A stretch of DNA of 64,000 nucleotides from Alphaproteobacteria bacterium Ga0077535 (GTDB lineage: Bacteria > Pseudomonadota > Alphaproteobacteria > Caulobacterales > Aquidulcibacteraceae): NCBI GenBank assembly GCA_001464425.1, contig LNEK01000038.1, forward strand, positions 29,476-93,475. The letters are read 5' to 3'. Both the position numbers and the translations under genes were made by a program. Below the pieces are notes generated by a model. The model was not told the DNA's origin. It made no database searches and saw only the letters and a list, made by a program, of their open reading frames with translations. This document shows positions 1 to 9,352 of the stretch, piece by piece. Each line of letters starts with the position of its first letter. Position 1 is the first letter of the stretch.

Positions 1-25
1 GGTATCGCCGGGGGGAGTTCGTTCA

Positions 26-799
26 ATGAAGCGTTTGATGATTGCGGCTGCGGCCGTGCTGATGAGTGCCTGCACGCCGCCGGCGCAAGATGAAGCAGCT
101 GCGCCGGAGCTGCCGGCGGTGACGTTGCCGATGGCGGATGCTGCCGGCAATCGTATGGAAGCGCTGAGCGAGCAGAACGGGCGTTGGTGCAGCGGTGACG
201 GCGTTTGGTGCGTTACGCGCGGCGAGAGCACGGTGGCGATATCCCGCGGCCGCATCGAGTTGCTGACCTTCGACGAAAGCACCGGCACGCCGGAGGTTTG
301 GCCGGTGATCATTCGCGAGCCGAATGATGCGAGCGTGGTGATCGGTTTGGGCTGGACGCAGAGCCAGATGTATTCCGGCGGCGGCGGCGATGCGACGAAA
401 GTGACGCTCTATCGGATCACGCAAGGCTCGGCGCTGATCCCGGAGGTCGGCACGTGGCCGAGCCGCGCCAACATCACCATCCGCGCCTGTTTCGATGAAG
501 ACGATCAGCGCGCGCGCCGGGAAGCCTGCGTCGACGACTACAGTTTCGTTGGCCAGCTGGCGCTCGACACCGAAAACGCGAGCGGCCCGCCGCGGCTGCT
601 GCTTTCGACCCTGGCGACGAGCTATCCGGGCGTGCGCAGCCGCAGCTCGGACTCGACCACGGAAGCGCCGCTGCAAGAGAGCGATCTTTTCATCGCGCGC
701 GATGACACGTGTTCGTACCAGCGGGCGATGGTTTGGGATCAGGAATCCTTCGCCTACGATTCAGAGCCGCCGGCCTGCACGGATTATCTTGAACCGTGA
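26..799 (+). CDS. Predicted lipoprotein of unknown function
   Basis: A 257-residue protein with a lipoprotein signal: short basic N-terminus, Ala/Val-rich core and a lipobox ending in Cys16 (LMSAC). A purine-rich GGGGGAG lies about 9 bases before the ATG. The mature part has several Cys residues and many acidic residues but no family I recognise. Its stop overlaps the GTG start of the HAD hydrolase in a GTGA arrangement, so the two are probably co-translated. The function is unknown. Only envelope location is supported, most likely anchored by lipid to a membrane and facing the periplasm. Confidence 0.75.
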   Translation: MKRLMIAAAAVLMSACTPPAQDEAAAPELPAVTLPMADAAGNRMEALSEQNGRWCSGDGVWCVTRGESTVAISRGRIELLTFDESTGTPEVWPVIIREPNDASVVIGLGWTQSQMYSGGGGDATKVTLYRITQGSALIPEVGTWPSRANITIRACFDEDDQRARREACVDDYSFVGQLALDTENASGPPRLLLSTLATSYPGVRSRSSDSTTEAPLQESDLFIARDDTCSYQRAMVWDQESFAYDSEPPACTDYLEP

Positions 800-1440
800 C
801 ACTGCCCCGTAAGCCGCTTGCCGTTGTGTTCGATCTCGACGGCACGCTCATTGATTCCGAAGCGCTCGTGAAAGAGGCGCATTTCGCTGCGTGCGGGCAG
901 CTGGGCTTTGCGATGAGCGAGGCGCAGTTTCTCTCGCTCGTGGGCATGCACCGCGAAGCCAACGACACACAGCTGCGCCTCTATTACGGCGATGATTTCC
1001 CACTGGAGGATTTCATCGCCGCGACGCGCGCGCATGTTGGCGAGCGCGTCGCGCCGCTCAAGCCTGGCGCGGTTGAGGTGATGGATGCGTTGGACGCGCT
1101 GGCCCTACCCTATGGCTTGGCGACATCGTCGCGGCGGCCTTGGGTGGAACGTCACTTTGCGGCCCACGGTCTGACCGCGCGCTTTCGCGCCGTGGTGACG
1201 CGGCAGGATTGCATCGAAGGCAAGCCGCATCCGGAGCCGTATCTCAATGCGTCGCGGCTCTTGAGGGTCGCGCCGGAAAATGTGCTGGCGTTGGAGGACT
1301 CACATCCAGGCGTGCGGGCGGCACATGCCGCGGGCTGCATGACGGTAATGGTGCCGGATTTGCTGGCGGCGGACGAGGAAATGCACGCAAAGGCGCGCGT
1401 GGTTGCGTCGCTGCATGACGTGTTGGCGCTACTGCGCTAG
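796..1440 (+). CDS. HAD-superfamily hydrolase (beta-phosphoglucomutase/phosphatase type)
   Basis: A 214-residue HAD phosphotransferase. Motif I is FDLDGTLIDSE near the N-terminus (the first Asp is the nucleophile), motif II is in GLATSSRRP, the motif III lysine is in GKPHPEP, and motif IV is LALEDSHPGV. The helical cap lies between motifs I and II, as in subfamily IA enzymes such as beta-phosphoglucomutase and phosphoglycolate phosphatase. It should be a cytoplasmic, Mg-dependent sugar-phosphate phosphatase or mutase; the substrate cannot be told from sequence. The GTG start at 796 overlaps the upstream lipoprotein stop by four bases, implying translational coupling. Confidence 0.88.
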   Translation: MTLPRKPLAVVFDLDGTLIDSEALVKEAHFAACGQLGFAMSEAQFLSLVGMHREANDTQLRLYYGDDFPLEDFIAATRAHVGERVAPLKPGAVEVMDALDALALPYGLATSSRRPWVERHFAAHGLTARFRAVVTRQDCIEGKPHPEPYLNASRLLRVAPENVLALEDSHPGVRAAHAAGCMTVMVPDLLAADEEMHAKARVVASLHDVLALLR

Positions 1441-2855
1441 CTCCGCGCTTGCAGGCGCCGGTAGGTGATCGCGCCGCCGCGATTGATGCGCACGACAATC
1501 GGGTGTTCGCCGATGGCGGCGCGGCCGGCGACGGCGCGGGCGGACGCAAGCGAATCTACAGGCTCGAACGCGATCGCTTCGATCACATCGCCAGCGCGGA
1601 CAACGCCCTCGTTCTCGGCGCCGACATCGACGGCCAGCACGACAAGCCCTTGCACGTCCGGTTCGATTTGAAATTCCTGGCGCAGACCTGAATCAATTTC
1701 ACTCAGCGCGATGCCGAAGACGCGGCCGCCGCGCGGGCCGCCGTCACGACGCGGCGCCGGGGAGCCGTCTTCACGGGCGACGCGTGCGCCTTCGATTTCT
1801 TCCAGCCGCTCAATGGTGGCGGTCAAGGTTTGGCGGCGGCCGTCGCGCACGATCTCCACCTGCGCACTGGAGCCCACGACGGCTTCCCCGACCATGCGGG
1901 TCAAAGCGCGGCTATCGGCTACATCGCGGCCGGCGAATTTTAGCACGACATCGCCCGGTCGCAGGCCAGCAGCTGCTGCTGGGCCGCCGGGCGTGATGCG
2001 CGTCACCACTGCACCGGAACTGCCATCGTAACCGGCGCGCTCAGCGGTAGCGCGCGTCAAGTTAGCGAGGCGCACGCCGAGCCAGCCGCGGCGCGTTTCG
2101 CCATAGCGGATGAGTTGATCGACCACAGGCCGCACGATCGATGTCGGCGTGGCAAAGCCAATGCCAACGCTGTTGCCGGTGGGCGAGATGATGGCGGTGT
2201 TGACGCCGATGACGTCGCCATCGGTGTTGAACAAGGGGCCGCCAGAGTTGCCGCGATTAATGGCGGCGTCAGTCTGGATGAAATCGTCGTAGCGCCCGGC
2301 ATCGATGTTGCGGTTGCGGGCGCTGACGACGCCGACGCTGAGCGAGCCGCCGAGGCCGAACGGATTGCCGATCGCGAGCACGATGTCGCCGACGCGGGCG
2401 GTGTCGCTGTCGCCCATGTTCACATAGGGCAACGGCGTGCGCGCGTGCATGCGCAGCACGGCAATGTCAGTGGCGGGATCGCGGCCGACAACGGTGGCTT
2501 CGAAGCGCTGGCCGTTCTGCAGGATGACTTCGATCGCGTCGGCCGCTTCGATGACGTGGTTGTTGGTGACCACAACGCCGTCCGCCGAAATGATGAAGCC
2601 GGAGCCGAGCGAGGTGATCTGCGCGCCACCCTCGCCTTGGCCTTCGTTGAAGCGCTCCATCGGCGAGCCGGGCGGGAAGCGCGGCAAGTCTTCCAAGCCC
2701 TGGACACGCTGGCTGGTGGAGATGTTCACAACAGCCGGCGAAAGCCGCTCAGCCAGATCGGCGAAGCCTTCCGCAGGCAATCGCGATTGCGCCAACGCCG
2801 GTGCGGCGAGCGCGAACAATATCAAAGCCGAAACGAGAGGGCGCAAACGGAACAT
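1437..2855 (-). CDS. Periplasmic HtrA/DegP-type serine protease
   Basis: A 472-residue trypsin-like protease. It has a signal peptide (cleavage near Ala22-Gln23), the catalytic triad His100 (NNHVIEA), Asp130 (PATDIAVL) and Ser204 (GNSGGP), then two C-terminal PDZ domains (about 240-340 and 370-470). The family degrades or refolds damaged envelope proteins as oligomers in the periplasm. The hflC-hflK genes follow upstream on the same strand, a common alphaproteobacterial grouping for membrane and envelope protein quality control. Its end overlaps the convergent HAD gene by four bases. DegP, DegQ and MucD cannot be told apart here. Confidence 0.93.
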   Translation of the reverse strand: MFRLRPLVSALILFALAAPALAQSRLPAEGFADLAERLSPAVVNISTSQRVQGLEDLPRFPPGSPMERFNEGQGEGGAQITSLGSGFIISADGVVVTNNHVIEAADAIEVILQNGQRFEATVVGRDPATDIAVLRMHARTPLPYVNMGDSDTARVGDIVLAIGNPFGLGGSLSVGVVSARNRNIDAGRYDDFIQTDAAINRGNSGGPLFNTDGDVIGVNTAIISPTGNSVGIGFATPTSIVRPVVDQLIRYGETRRGWLGVRLANLTRATAERAGYDGSSGAVVTRITPGGPAAAAGLRPGDVVLKFAGRDVADSRALTRMVGEAVVGSSAQVEIVRDGRRQTLTATIERLEEIEGARVAREDGSPAPRRDGGPRGGRVFGIALSEIDSGLRQEFQIEPDVQGLVVLAVDVGAENEGVVRAGDVIEAIAFEPVDSLASARAVAGRAAIGEHPIVVRINRGGAITYRRLQARS

Positions 2856-2936
2856 GGCGCGACACTAGCCGAGCGCACGCGCCGCGCAATCGCTTGCGTC
2901 AGGAGAAAATGCGCGGGCCCGAAGACCCGCGCATTA

Positions 2937-3782
2937 TCAACCCCGGCGGCGCTGCATATAGCGGAAGAAGTCGCTATCCGGCGGCACCACGATCGGCGTG
3001 CCAGCTTCGAGTGCGGTGTCGTAAGCGCGCATCGACCGGTAGAAAGCGGCGAATTCCGGGTCGCGATTATAGGCTTGCGCGAAGATGCGGGCCCGCTCGC
3101 CGTCGCCTTCACCACGGAGGCGCTCGGCCTCCTGGTTGGCGGTGGCGCGGATGATCGCGGCGTCGCGTTCGCCTTCGGCGCGGATGCGGCCGGCGACTTG
3201 CTGGCGTTCCGAGCGCATGCGCGCATAGACGCCGTCGCGGGTTTCATTCGGCAGATCAGCTTGGCGGATGCGCACGTCGATGACGCGGACACCGAGTTCG
3301 GTAGCTGCCGAGGCGTTCAAGTCGGCCTCGACTTGCTGCATCAGCTCGGCGCGGCGGCCGGAGATGATGTCGTTCGAAGTGGCCGAGCCGAGCGCACGAC
3401 GCATTGCGGCTTCGGTAAAGGCGTTGAGCCGGCTGGCGCCGCCCTCTTCCGAAATCGCACTTTGGTAGAAGCGGCGCGGGTCGGCGATCTGCCAACGGAC
3501 GATGGCGTCGACTATGAGGCGTTCCTGGTCGGACGCGACGAAGGCTTCGCCTTCGATGGTGAGGCCAAGATTGCGACGGTCATATTTTATCACGTTCTCG
3601 ACGAACGGGAGCTTGAAGTAGAGACCCGATTCTGCCCGGCTCGGCGGATTGAGCACGCGGGTGAACTCGCCGAAGCGCAGAACGATGGCTTGCTGATCCT
3701 GGCGCACGATGAACATCGAGTTCATCAGCACGATGAGTACGGCAAAGCCGATGATGGCGATGAAAGGCATAGAGCGCGGCAT
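2937..3782 (-). CDS. hflC: Protease modulator HflC (SPFH/band 7 protein)
   Basis: A 281-residue protein with one N-terminal transmembrane helix (about residues 5-25), then the SPFH/band-7 domain beginning around the DQQAIVLRFGEF motif, and a charged coiled-coil-like segment rich in Arg/Glu/Ala (about 170-240). HflC forms a large inner-membrane cage with HflK around the FtsH protease and modulates its access to membrane substrates. The start codon overlaps the hflK stop in an ATGA arrangement, so the two subunits are translationally coupled in the usual hflK-hflC order. The length fits the family. Confidence 0.95.
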   Translation of the reverse strand: MPRSMPFIAIIGFAVLIVLMNSMFIVRQDQQAIVLRFGEFTRVLNPPSRAESGLYFKLPFVENVIKYDRRNLGLTIEGEAFVASDQERLIVDAIVRWQIADPRRFYQSAISEEGGASRLNAFTEAAMRRALGSATSNDIISGRRAELMQQVEADLNASAATELGVRVIDVRIRQADLPNETRDGVYARMRSERQQVAGRIRAEGERDAAIIRATANQEAERLRGEGDGERARIFAQAYNRDPEFAAFYRSMRAYDTALEAGTPIVVPPDSDFFRYMQRRRG

Positions 3783-4897
3783 CAGCGGTTTCCTTCCGGC
3801 TGCGCCGTCGCTGGGCGACGGACCATGCCTTCGAGCGGTAGGTACGGCACCGCGCCGCCACGCTGATCGAGAATGATCAGGTTGCCGCGCTGGTACACGC
3901 GTTCCATGGTTTCGAGATAAAGCCGGTCACGCGTGACTTGCGGCGCCTGGCGATACTCGGCGTGGACGGCGATGAAGCGCTGCCCTTCACCAGTGGCTTG
4001 CCGCACGACCTGCTCACGATAGGCCTGCGCTTCGTTGAGAATGCGGGCGGTGTCGCGCTCGGCGTTGTTGACCAGGGTTGAGGCTTCCTGGCCGGCGATG
4101 ACGACATCGTTGAACGCATCGATCACGACCGGCGGCGCAGCGGCATTCAGCAACTCGACCTGCAGCACCTGGACGCCTGACTCATACTCATCGAGCGTGG
4201 CCTGCATCAATTGCTCGACGCTGAGCTCAACCGCGGCGCGCTCGGTGGTGATGACGGGTTCGAGCTGGCGCCGGCCGATGACTTCGCGCATGGCGCTCTC
4301 GGCAACCTGGCTCACAGTGAGATCAGGCTGGCGCACATTGTAGGCGAACGCGACCGCGTTCTTGATGTTGTAATAGATGCGGAACTGGATTTGGACGATG
4401 TTGCGATCGCCCGTGATCATCAGGCTTTCGTCCGGCACGTCGCGGATCTCGCGGTTGGCGCCCTCTTCGAAGCCGATGGTCTCGGTGCGCTGGCCGGTGA
4501 CGTTGATCACTTGGCGCGCTTCGAATGGCACCGGCAAATTCATATGAATGCCTGGGCCGGTGGAGCGATTGTAGCTGCCGAAACGCGTGATGACGGCTTG
4601 CTCGCCTTCATCGACTGTATAGATGCCGGTCATCAACCAGCCGACGAACAGCACGCCTGCGATAATAGGAAAAGGAATGCCGCGGCCGCCGCCCGTGCGC
4701 CCAGAGCCGCCGCCGCCATTGCCGCCGCCGTTCATATTGAAGCGTTCGCGCATTTGGCGAAGCCAATCTTCGAGGTCAGGCCCCTGCGGACGTTGCGGTG
4801 GACGTGGGGGCTGACCCCATGGACGGCGCGGACCGCCGCCCCAAGGCCCCTGGCCGCCACCCTGCTGGCCGCCGCCCGACTGATCATTCCAAGGCAT
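3782..4897 (-). CDS. hflK: Protease modulator HflK (SPFH/band 7 protein)
   Basis: A 371-residue protein. The N-terminal about 75 residues are Gly/Pro/Gln/Arg-rich and low in complexity, as is typical of HflK. A transmembrane helix follows (about residues 75-92, IPFPIIAGVLFVGW), then the SPFH domain (VDEGEQAVITRFG) and a long Ala/Glu/Arg coiled-coil segment. Partner of HflC in the FtsH-regulating membrane complex. Four-base overlap with hflC downstream. The divergent mrp gene begins 109 bases away, so the short gap probably carries promoters for both. Confidence 0.95.
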   Translation of the reverse strand: MPWNDQSGGGQQGGGQGPWGGGPRRPWGQPPRPPQRPQGPDLEDWLRQMRERFNMNGGGNGGGGSGRTGGGRGIPFPIIAGVLFVGWLMTGIYTVDEGEQAVITRFGSYNRSTGPGIHMNLPVPFEARQVINVTGQRTETIGFEEGANREIRDVPDESLMITGDRNIVQIQFRIYYNIKNAVAFAYNVRQPDLTVSQVAESAMREVIGRRQLEPVITTERAAVELSVEQLMQATLDEYESGVQVLQVELLNAAAPPVVIDAFNDVVIAGQEASTLVNNAERDTARILNEAQAYREQVVRQATGEGQRFIAVHAEYRQAPQVTRDRLYLETMERVYQRGNLIILDQRGGAVPYLPLEGMVRRPATAQPEGNR

Positions 4898-5006
4898 CAG
4901 ATATTCTTCCCGCCCTTTTCAAAGCGCGCCCTTCTGGCGGCTTGCCGGGGAGCTTGCAGCGCCCCCGTGCGCGCCGATATGTGGCCCATGTTGTGAAGGA
5001 TCAAGC

Positions 5007-6083
5007 ATGAACAACCAGTTGGCGCTCCTCAGAGAAAGCGTAGAAGCGCGCCTCGATGCCGTGCGAGACCCTACAACTGGCAAGGGTTTGTTCACGTCTG
5101 GCCGCATTTTGGGGCTGGATGTGCGTGATGGCGGAAAGGTCTCGTTCACCCTCGAAGCGCCGGCCGATGTTGCGGAACATTATGTCGCGGTGCGCGATCG
5201 CGCGGAACAAGCAGCGCGCACGGTCGATGGCGTCACCAGCGTGACGGCGGTTCTAACAGCGCATGAAGCAAAACCGGTGAGCGCCGCCGGCATTGGACGC
5301 GTGAAGCATGTGATCGCAGTGGCGAGCGCAAAGGGCGGCGTCGGCAAATCCACAGTGGCGGTGAATTTAGCGGCGGCGTTCGCGGGCCTCGGGCTGAAAA
5401 CCGGGCTTCTGGATCTGGATGTGTACGGGCCTTCCGCCCCCACTTTGCTTGGCGTTGGCGCCCGACGACCGCAGATGAGCCGCGAGAAGATCCTCGATCC
5501 GCTCGACGCATTCGGCATGAAGACGATGTCTATCGGTTATCTCGTCGATACCAATTCGCCGATGATCTGGCGCGGCGCGATGGCCACGAGTGCTGTGCGC
5601 CAAATGATCGATGAAGTGGCCTGGGGCGAGCTTGATGTGCTGGTGCTCGATATGCCGCCGGGCACGGGCGATGTGCAGGTGACGTTGGTGCAGCGTGTGC
5701 CGCTGGCGGGCGCCGTGATCGTCTCCACGCCGCAAGAGATGGCGCTGGCGGATGTGCGGCGGGGGCTTGCGATGTTCGAGAAAACCCGCGCGCCGATTTT
5801 GGGCGTGATCGAGAACATGGCGTATTTCGAAACGCCGGACGGCAAACGCACGCACATTTTTGGCGAAGGCGGCGCGCGGCGCACGGCGGAAGCGGCAGGC
5901 GTTCCCTTCCTGGGCGAAGTGCCAATCGATGTGAGCTTGCGCGTGAGCTGCGATGCGGGCGCACCGCTGGCGGCGACGCAGCCGGATCATCCCGTTTCGC
6001 TGCGCTTCCGTGAGATGGCGGAAGCGGCGCTGGCGAACGTGGCGCGGTTCAACAAGCCGGCGCCGACGATTCAGGTGCGCTAG
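5007..6083 (+). CDS. mrp: Mrp/NBP35-type Fe-S cluster carrier ATPase
   Basis: A 358-residue P-loop ATPase. It has an N-terminal DUF59/MIP18-like domain (about 1-85), then a deviant Walker A motif SAKGGVGKST, the switch region LLDLDVYGPSAPTLLG, and the MPPGTGDVQ motif characteristic of Mrp/ApbC. These cytoplasmic proteins carry Fe-S clusters and deliver them to apo-proteins. The CxxC motif seen near the C-terminus of many homologs is not obvious here, although a single Cys is present in the RVSCDAG segment. The stop overlaps the convergent serine hydrolase gene by four bases. Confidence 0.92.
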   Translation: MNNQLALLRESVEARLDAVRDPTTGKGLFTSGRILGLDVRDGGKVSFTLEAPADVAEHYVAVRDRAEQAARTVDGVTSVTAVLTAHEAKPVSAAGIGRVKHVIAVASAKGGVGKSTVAVNLAAAFAGLGLKTGLLDLDVYGPSAPTLLGVGARRPQMSREKILDPLDAFGMKTMSIGYLVDTNSPMIWRGAMATSAVRQMIDEVAWGELDVLVLDMPPGTGDVQVTLVQRVPLAGAVIVSTPQEMALADVRRGLAMFEKTRAPILGVIENMAYFETPDGKRTHIFGEGGARRTAEAAGVPFLGEVPIDVSLRVSCDAGAPLAATQPDHPVSLRFREMAEAALANVARFNKPAPTIQVR

Positions 6084-7210
6084 CCGGGATTGTACTCCCA
6101 CCACCATGGCATGTCCGTTTCGCCGAGCACGAAGCGCACCATCTCGGGATAAATCAGCTCAGCACGGACGCTGTTGGCGAGCAGTACGACGCAGCGCTGG
6201 CGGGCATCCTGGCAAACGACCATGTTGCCAGTGAAATCATTGTGGCCGCCTTTGAACCACATGAGGCCAGAGGCGTCGGCGAAGGTGATCATGCCAAGGC
6301 CAGCAGAGAGGTTGATCGCGGGCCCGCGCGGATCCCGATCCGGACGGAACGACGGAAACTGGTGCGCACTTTGGACCGGAAATTGCGGGCGTGTGAGTTC
6401 GGCGCGTGACGCTCGCGTGAGCCCCTCACCACGTACGATGCCGGCCCACATGCGCGCCTGATCGGCGATTGTGGTGTCCATTGAGCCAGCGGCGCTGACG
6501 TTGGAGCGCTCATCATGCGGCTCGTATGTGCCGTCGATGCCGTAGCCATCCGCTAGGTTTGGACGAAAATCCGCGCGCCACTGCATCGACGTGCGCGTCA
6601 TGCCGAAGCGATCGTAGACGCGCCGTTGCATCTCGGCCTTCACGTCGAGGCCAAGCCCCTCCTCCAGAACCATCTGAAGAATGTAGAAGCCCTCGGCTGA
6701 ATAGCCGTACTCCGCGCCGGGATCGCGGTGAAAGCGCAGGCGCCGGCCCTCATCGATCCAGCGGAAGTTGAGAAAGCCAGTTGTGTGGTTCAGCACATGG
6801 CGGGCTGTGAGCAGACGCCAGCGATCGTCACCGGCGAGATCGGTATAATCCTCATACTCGATCAGCGGACGTGGCAAATACTCGTGCATCGGCCGATCGA
6901 GATCGAGCCGGCCTTCGTCGACCAATTGCAGGATCATGTAGGCGAATGCAGTCTTCGTCAGCGAGGCCCCATACATGACGGTATCGAGATCGAGCGGCCG
7001 GTTCTCAGCGACGTTGGCAAATCCATACGCCGCGACATGCACGATCTGACCGTTGTCGATCACGGCGATGGCCATGCCCTTCACATCTTCCCGCGCCATC
7101 AAACGCGCGGCCTCTGCGTCTATGGAGGCGTTGGAGGGAAGCGTTGGCGCAGGCGTGGTGGCGCAGGCGGCGACAAAGGTAAGAGCAACGAAAGCGAGAT
7201 GGCGGATCAT
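6080..7210 (-). CDS. Beta-lactamase-family serine hydrolase (lipoprotein)
   Basis: A 376-residue class C beta-lactamase/esterase-fold protein. The N-terminus is a lipoprotein signal with Cys16 in VAACAT. The catalytic SxxK is Ser83-Leu-Thr-Lys86, a YGYS segment fits the Tyr-x-Asn/Ser motif, and a late GGHNDF segment is in the place of the third motif. These enzymes act in the periplasm on peptides, esters or D-amino acid bonds. True beta-lactamase activity cannot be concluded. It is followed 9 bases on (to the P450 stop) by the P450 gene on the same strand. Confidence 0.88.
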   Translation of the reverse strand: MIRHLAFVALTFVAACATTPAPTLPSNASIDAEAARLMAREDVKGMAIAVIDNGQIVHVAAYGFANVAENRPLDLDTVMYGASLTKTAFAYMILQLVDEGRLDLDRPMHEYLPRPLIEYEDYTDLAGDDRWRLLTARHVLNHTTGFLNFRWIDEGRRLRFHRDPGAEYGYSAEGFYILQMVLEEGLGLDVKAEMQRRVYDRFGMTRTSMQWRADFRPNLADGYGIDGTYEPHDERSNVSAAGSMDTTIADQARMWAGIVRGEGLTRASRAELTRPQFPVQSAHQFPSFRPDRDPRGPAINLSAGLGMITFADASGLMWFKGGHNDFTGNMVVCQDARQRCVVLLANSVRAELIYPEMVRFVLGETDMPWWWEYNPG

Positions 7211-7219
7211 GATTGCACG

Positions 7220-8494
7220 TTACGCCAGCTCGAAAGCGATGGGCAGGGTTTTGAGGCCATTGACGAAGAAGCTTTCGACATAGCGCGGCTCGCCGTCGAG
7301 GCGGACGCTTTTGAGACGCGGCAACAATTCCTCGAAGAGGATACGCATCTCCATGCGGGCGAGGTGCTGGCCCAAGCAGAGGTGCGCGCCATTGCCGAAC
7401 GCGATCTGACGGTTGGGTTTGCGGTCGATGTCGAAGCTGTCGGGATTGGCGAAAACTTCCTCGTCGCGATTGCCGGAGGCGTAGCAAAGCATCAGCCAAT
7501 CGCCCTGCTTGATCTCACGCCCACGCAATTCGGTATCAGCGCTGGCCGAGCGCATGAAGGTTTTGACTGGCGTCGCCCAGCGTATGGCTTCTTCGATCAG
7601 AGCCGGCACGAGCGAAAGATCGGCGCGTACGCGCTCCAACAAGCCGGGAACCGTCGCCAGGCCCCACATGGCCGCTGCTGTCGAGGACGACGTCGTGTCG
7701 TGCCCGGCAGTGGCAACGATGGTGTAATAGCCGGTGCGCTCGAACGGCGGCAGCGGCGCACCATCAATCTCGGCTTGCGCGAGCAAGGTGGCGAGATCGT
7801 CACGCGGGTTGGCGCGGCGGTCGGCGGTGATCTGCTCAAAATAATCGGTGAAGTCCTGAACGACGCTGATCAGCAATTGTGCGAATTGCTCATCGCTGAG
7901 CGCAGCTTTGAAGCGTTCTGTGTCGGGATCGGAAGCGCCGAACAATTCCTGCGTGAGACGCAGCATGCGGCCGAAATCTTCTTCCGGCACGCCGAGAATG
8001 TTCATCACCACGCGCAGCGGGTAGTGCGAGGCCACGTCCTTGATGAACTCGCAACGCCCCGGCAGCGCCGCGAAATCGTCGGCCGCTTTCTTTGCAAGCT
8101 CGCGGATCGCCTCCTCGCGCTTACGGATATTGGCGGGCATGAACCAAGCTTGCGTCAACAGCCGGTATTTCATGTGATCCGGCTCATCCATCTGGACGAG
8201 CGAGCGCACCAGATGCGGCGTGCCGGTGACAGCGCGCGCACGCGCCTCCCCGTCCTTGTTCATCAGCGTTGTGCCGCGCTCGCCGCTCAGAAACAGCGCG
8301 TTGTTGCGGCTGATCTCGAGAATGTCGGCGTGCTTGGTGACCACCCAGAACGGATCGAAACCCTCAGGCTCTGCGACGCCCAGCGGATTGTTGGCGCGCA
8401 ACCAGCGATACGCGTCGTAAAGTTCCTCCGAAGCGTAGGTGGGCGCCGCGACGAGCTTGCGCGCGATATCGGCGGGAATGCTGCGTTCAGTCAT
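7220..8494 (-). CDS. Cytochrome P450
   Basis: A bacterial class I P450 of 424 residues from the ATG at 8494 (MTERSIPAD). Upstream in-frame residues exist but look like non-coding Arg-rich sequence. Diagnostic features are the I-helix ATAGHDTTSS, the K-helix ExxR (EEAIR) and the heme-binding segment FGNGAHLCLGQHLAR, whose Cys ligates the heme iron. It is a soluble monooxygenase needing ferredoxin and reductase partners. Neither is adjacent, so the substrate and redox chain are unknown. CYP107/CYP111-like and terpene- or fatty-acid-oxidising families are possible. Confidence 0.93.
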   Translation of the reverse strand: MTERSIPADIARKLVAAPTYASEELYDAYRWLRANNPLGVAEPEGFDPFWVVTKHADILEISRNNALFLSGERGTTLMNKDGEARARAVTGTPHLVRSLVQMDEPDHMKYRLLTQAWFMPANIRKREEAIRELAKKAADDFAALPGRCEFIKDVASHYPLRVVMNILGVPEEDFGRMLRLTQELFGASDPDTERFKAALSDEQFAQLLISVVQDFTDYFEQITADRRANPRDDLATLLAQAEIDGAPLPPFERTGYYTIVATAGHDTTSSSTAAAMWGLATVPGLLERVRADLSLVPALIEEAIRWATPVKTFMRSASADTELRGREIKQGDWLMLCYASGNRDEEVFANPDSFDIDRKPNRQIAFGNGAHLCLGQHLARMEMRILFEELLPRLKSVRLDGEPRYVESFFVNGLKTLPIAFELA

Positions 8495-8575
8495 AGAGTG
8501 CGCCTCGCGACTTGGTTCGGCGCCAATCTGACCGCAGTCGCGCGCGCGGCGCAACTGCACGTCGGGGAAGCCGGC

Positions 8576-9352
8576 TTAGTTGCTTTCCGTCTCGATGCGC
8601 TCGGCAAGGCGCATTGCCGTCTGGCGATCATGCGCCGACAGGTCGGAATAGACGCGGATCGTGCTCATCCAAAAGCGCAGGCCACGCAACACTTCCGGCG
8701 CCGCCATGTATGTGCGCAGGATTTCGCGGGCCTCGGCTTCACTGATCGGAGACTCGCACGGCAAGAGCGCTTGCGCCTCTTCAGTGCCATCGACGACAGC
8801 GCGATGGCAATTGGCCCAGATGTGGCTTTGAACGTGCATTGGCGTCAGCCCGCGAATGGTTTCGCGATAGGCAGGCAGTTCTGCAAACATCGGATCGAGC
8901 CGGCTCTTGCGCACGACGTAATAATCGGCGAGCGCAGCGCGCATAGTATTATCGCGGATGAGACTGAGTTCGCCGGCGCCGGTGAGTTCGCGGTAGGTCG
9001 TGTCCGTCGCGGTGTACGGCCAGATTTGGCTTGCCTGAAAGAAGGCGAGCACGGTTTCCCAAGCCGAGCCATTCTTCAGCGTGCCGCGTTCGGCATAGGA
9101 CAGCGCATCCTCGCCATAGCCGGCGACTTGGCCCCAGAACACGGGGCGGCGCTCGATGGCGGCGGCGTCCGTGAGCAATTCACCATGGATGCTCGCGAGG
9201 TAGCCCTCCCCGCGCGCGCGATCGCGGTTGGCGTCATTCCAATTGCTGACTTGCGTGGCGACGAAAACACCGACCACGACGATGACGAAGTAGATGCCGA
9301 CTGCCAGCCAGTTCTGCGTTTTCACGTGCGCGAGGATGCGGCGGAAGATCAT
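8576..9352 (-). CDS. Single-span membrane protein, DUF6090-like
   Basis: A 258-residue protein with a short basic N-terminus, one transmembrane helix (about residues 16-36, VGIYFVIVVVGVFVA) and the conserved-looking QVSNWND motif just after it, which I recall from the DUF6090 group of membrane proteins. The rest is a helical, probably extracytoplasmic domain with several Cys and Trp residues. The start overlaps the pyruvate kinase stop by four bases, so it is likely co-translated with pyk. The biochemical role is unknown, and the family assignment is from memory. Confidence 0.7.
   Translation of the reverse strand: MIFRRILAHVKTQNWLAVGIYFVIVVVGVFVATQVSNWNDANRDRARGEGYLASIHGELLTDAAAIERRPVFWGQVAGYGEDALSYAERGTLKNGSAWETVLAFFQASQIWPYTATDTTYRELTGAGELSLIRDNTMRAALADYYVVRKSRLDPMFAELPAYRETIRGLTPMHVQSHIWANCHRAVVDGTEEAQALLPCESPISEAEAREILRTYMAAPEVLRGLRFWMSTIRVYSDLSAHDRQTAMRLAERIETESN

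Noticed and set aside
2115..3866. A 583-codon frame opposite htrA and hflC
   Set aside because: The composition and the complete families on the other strand show it is non-coding.
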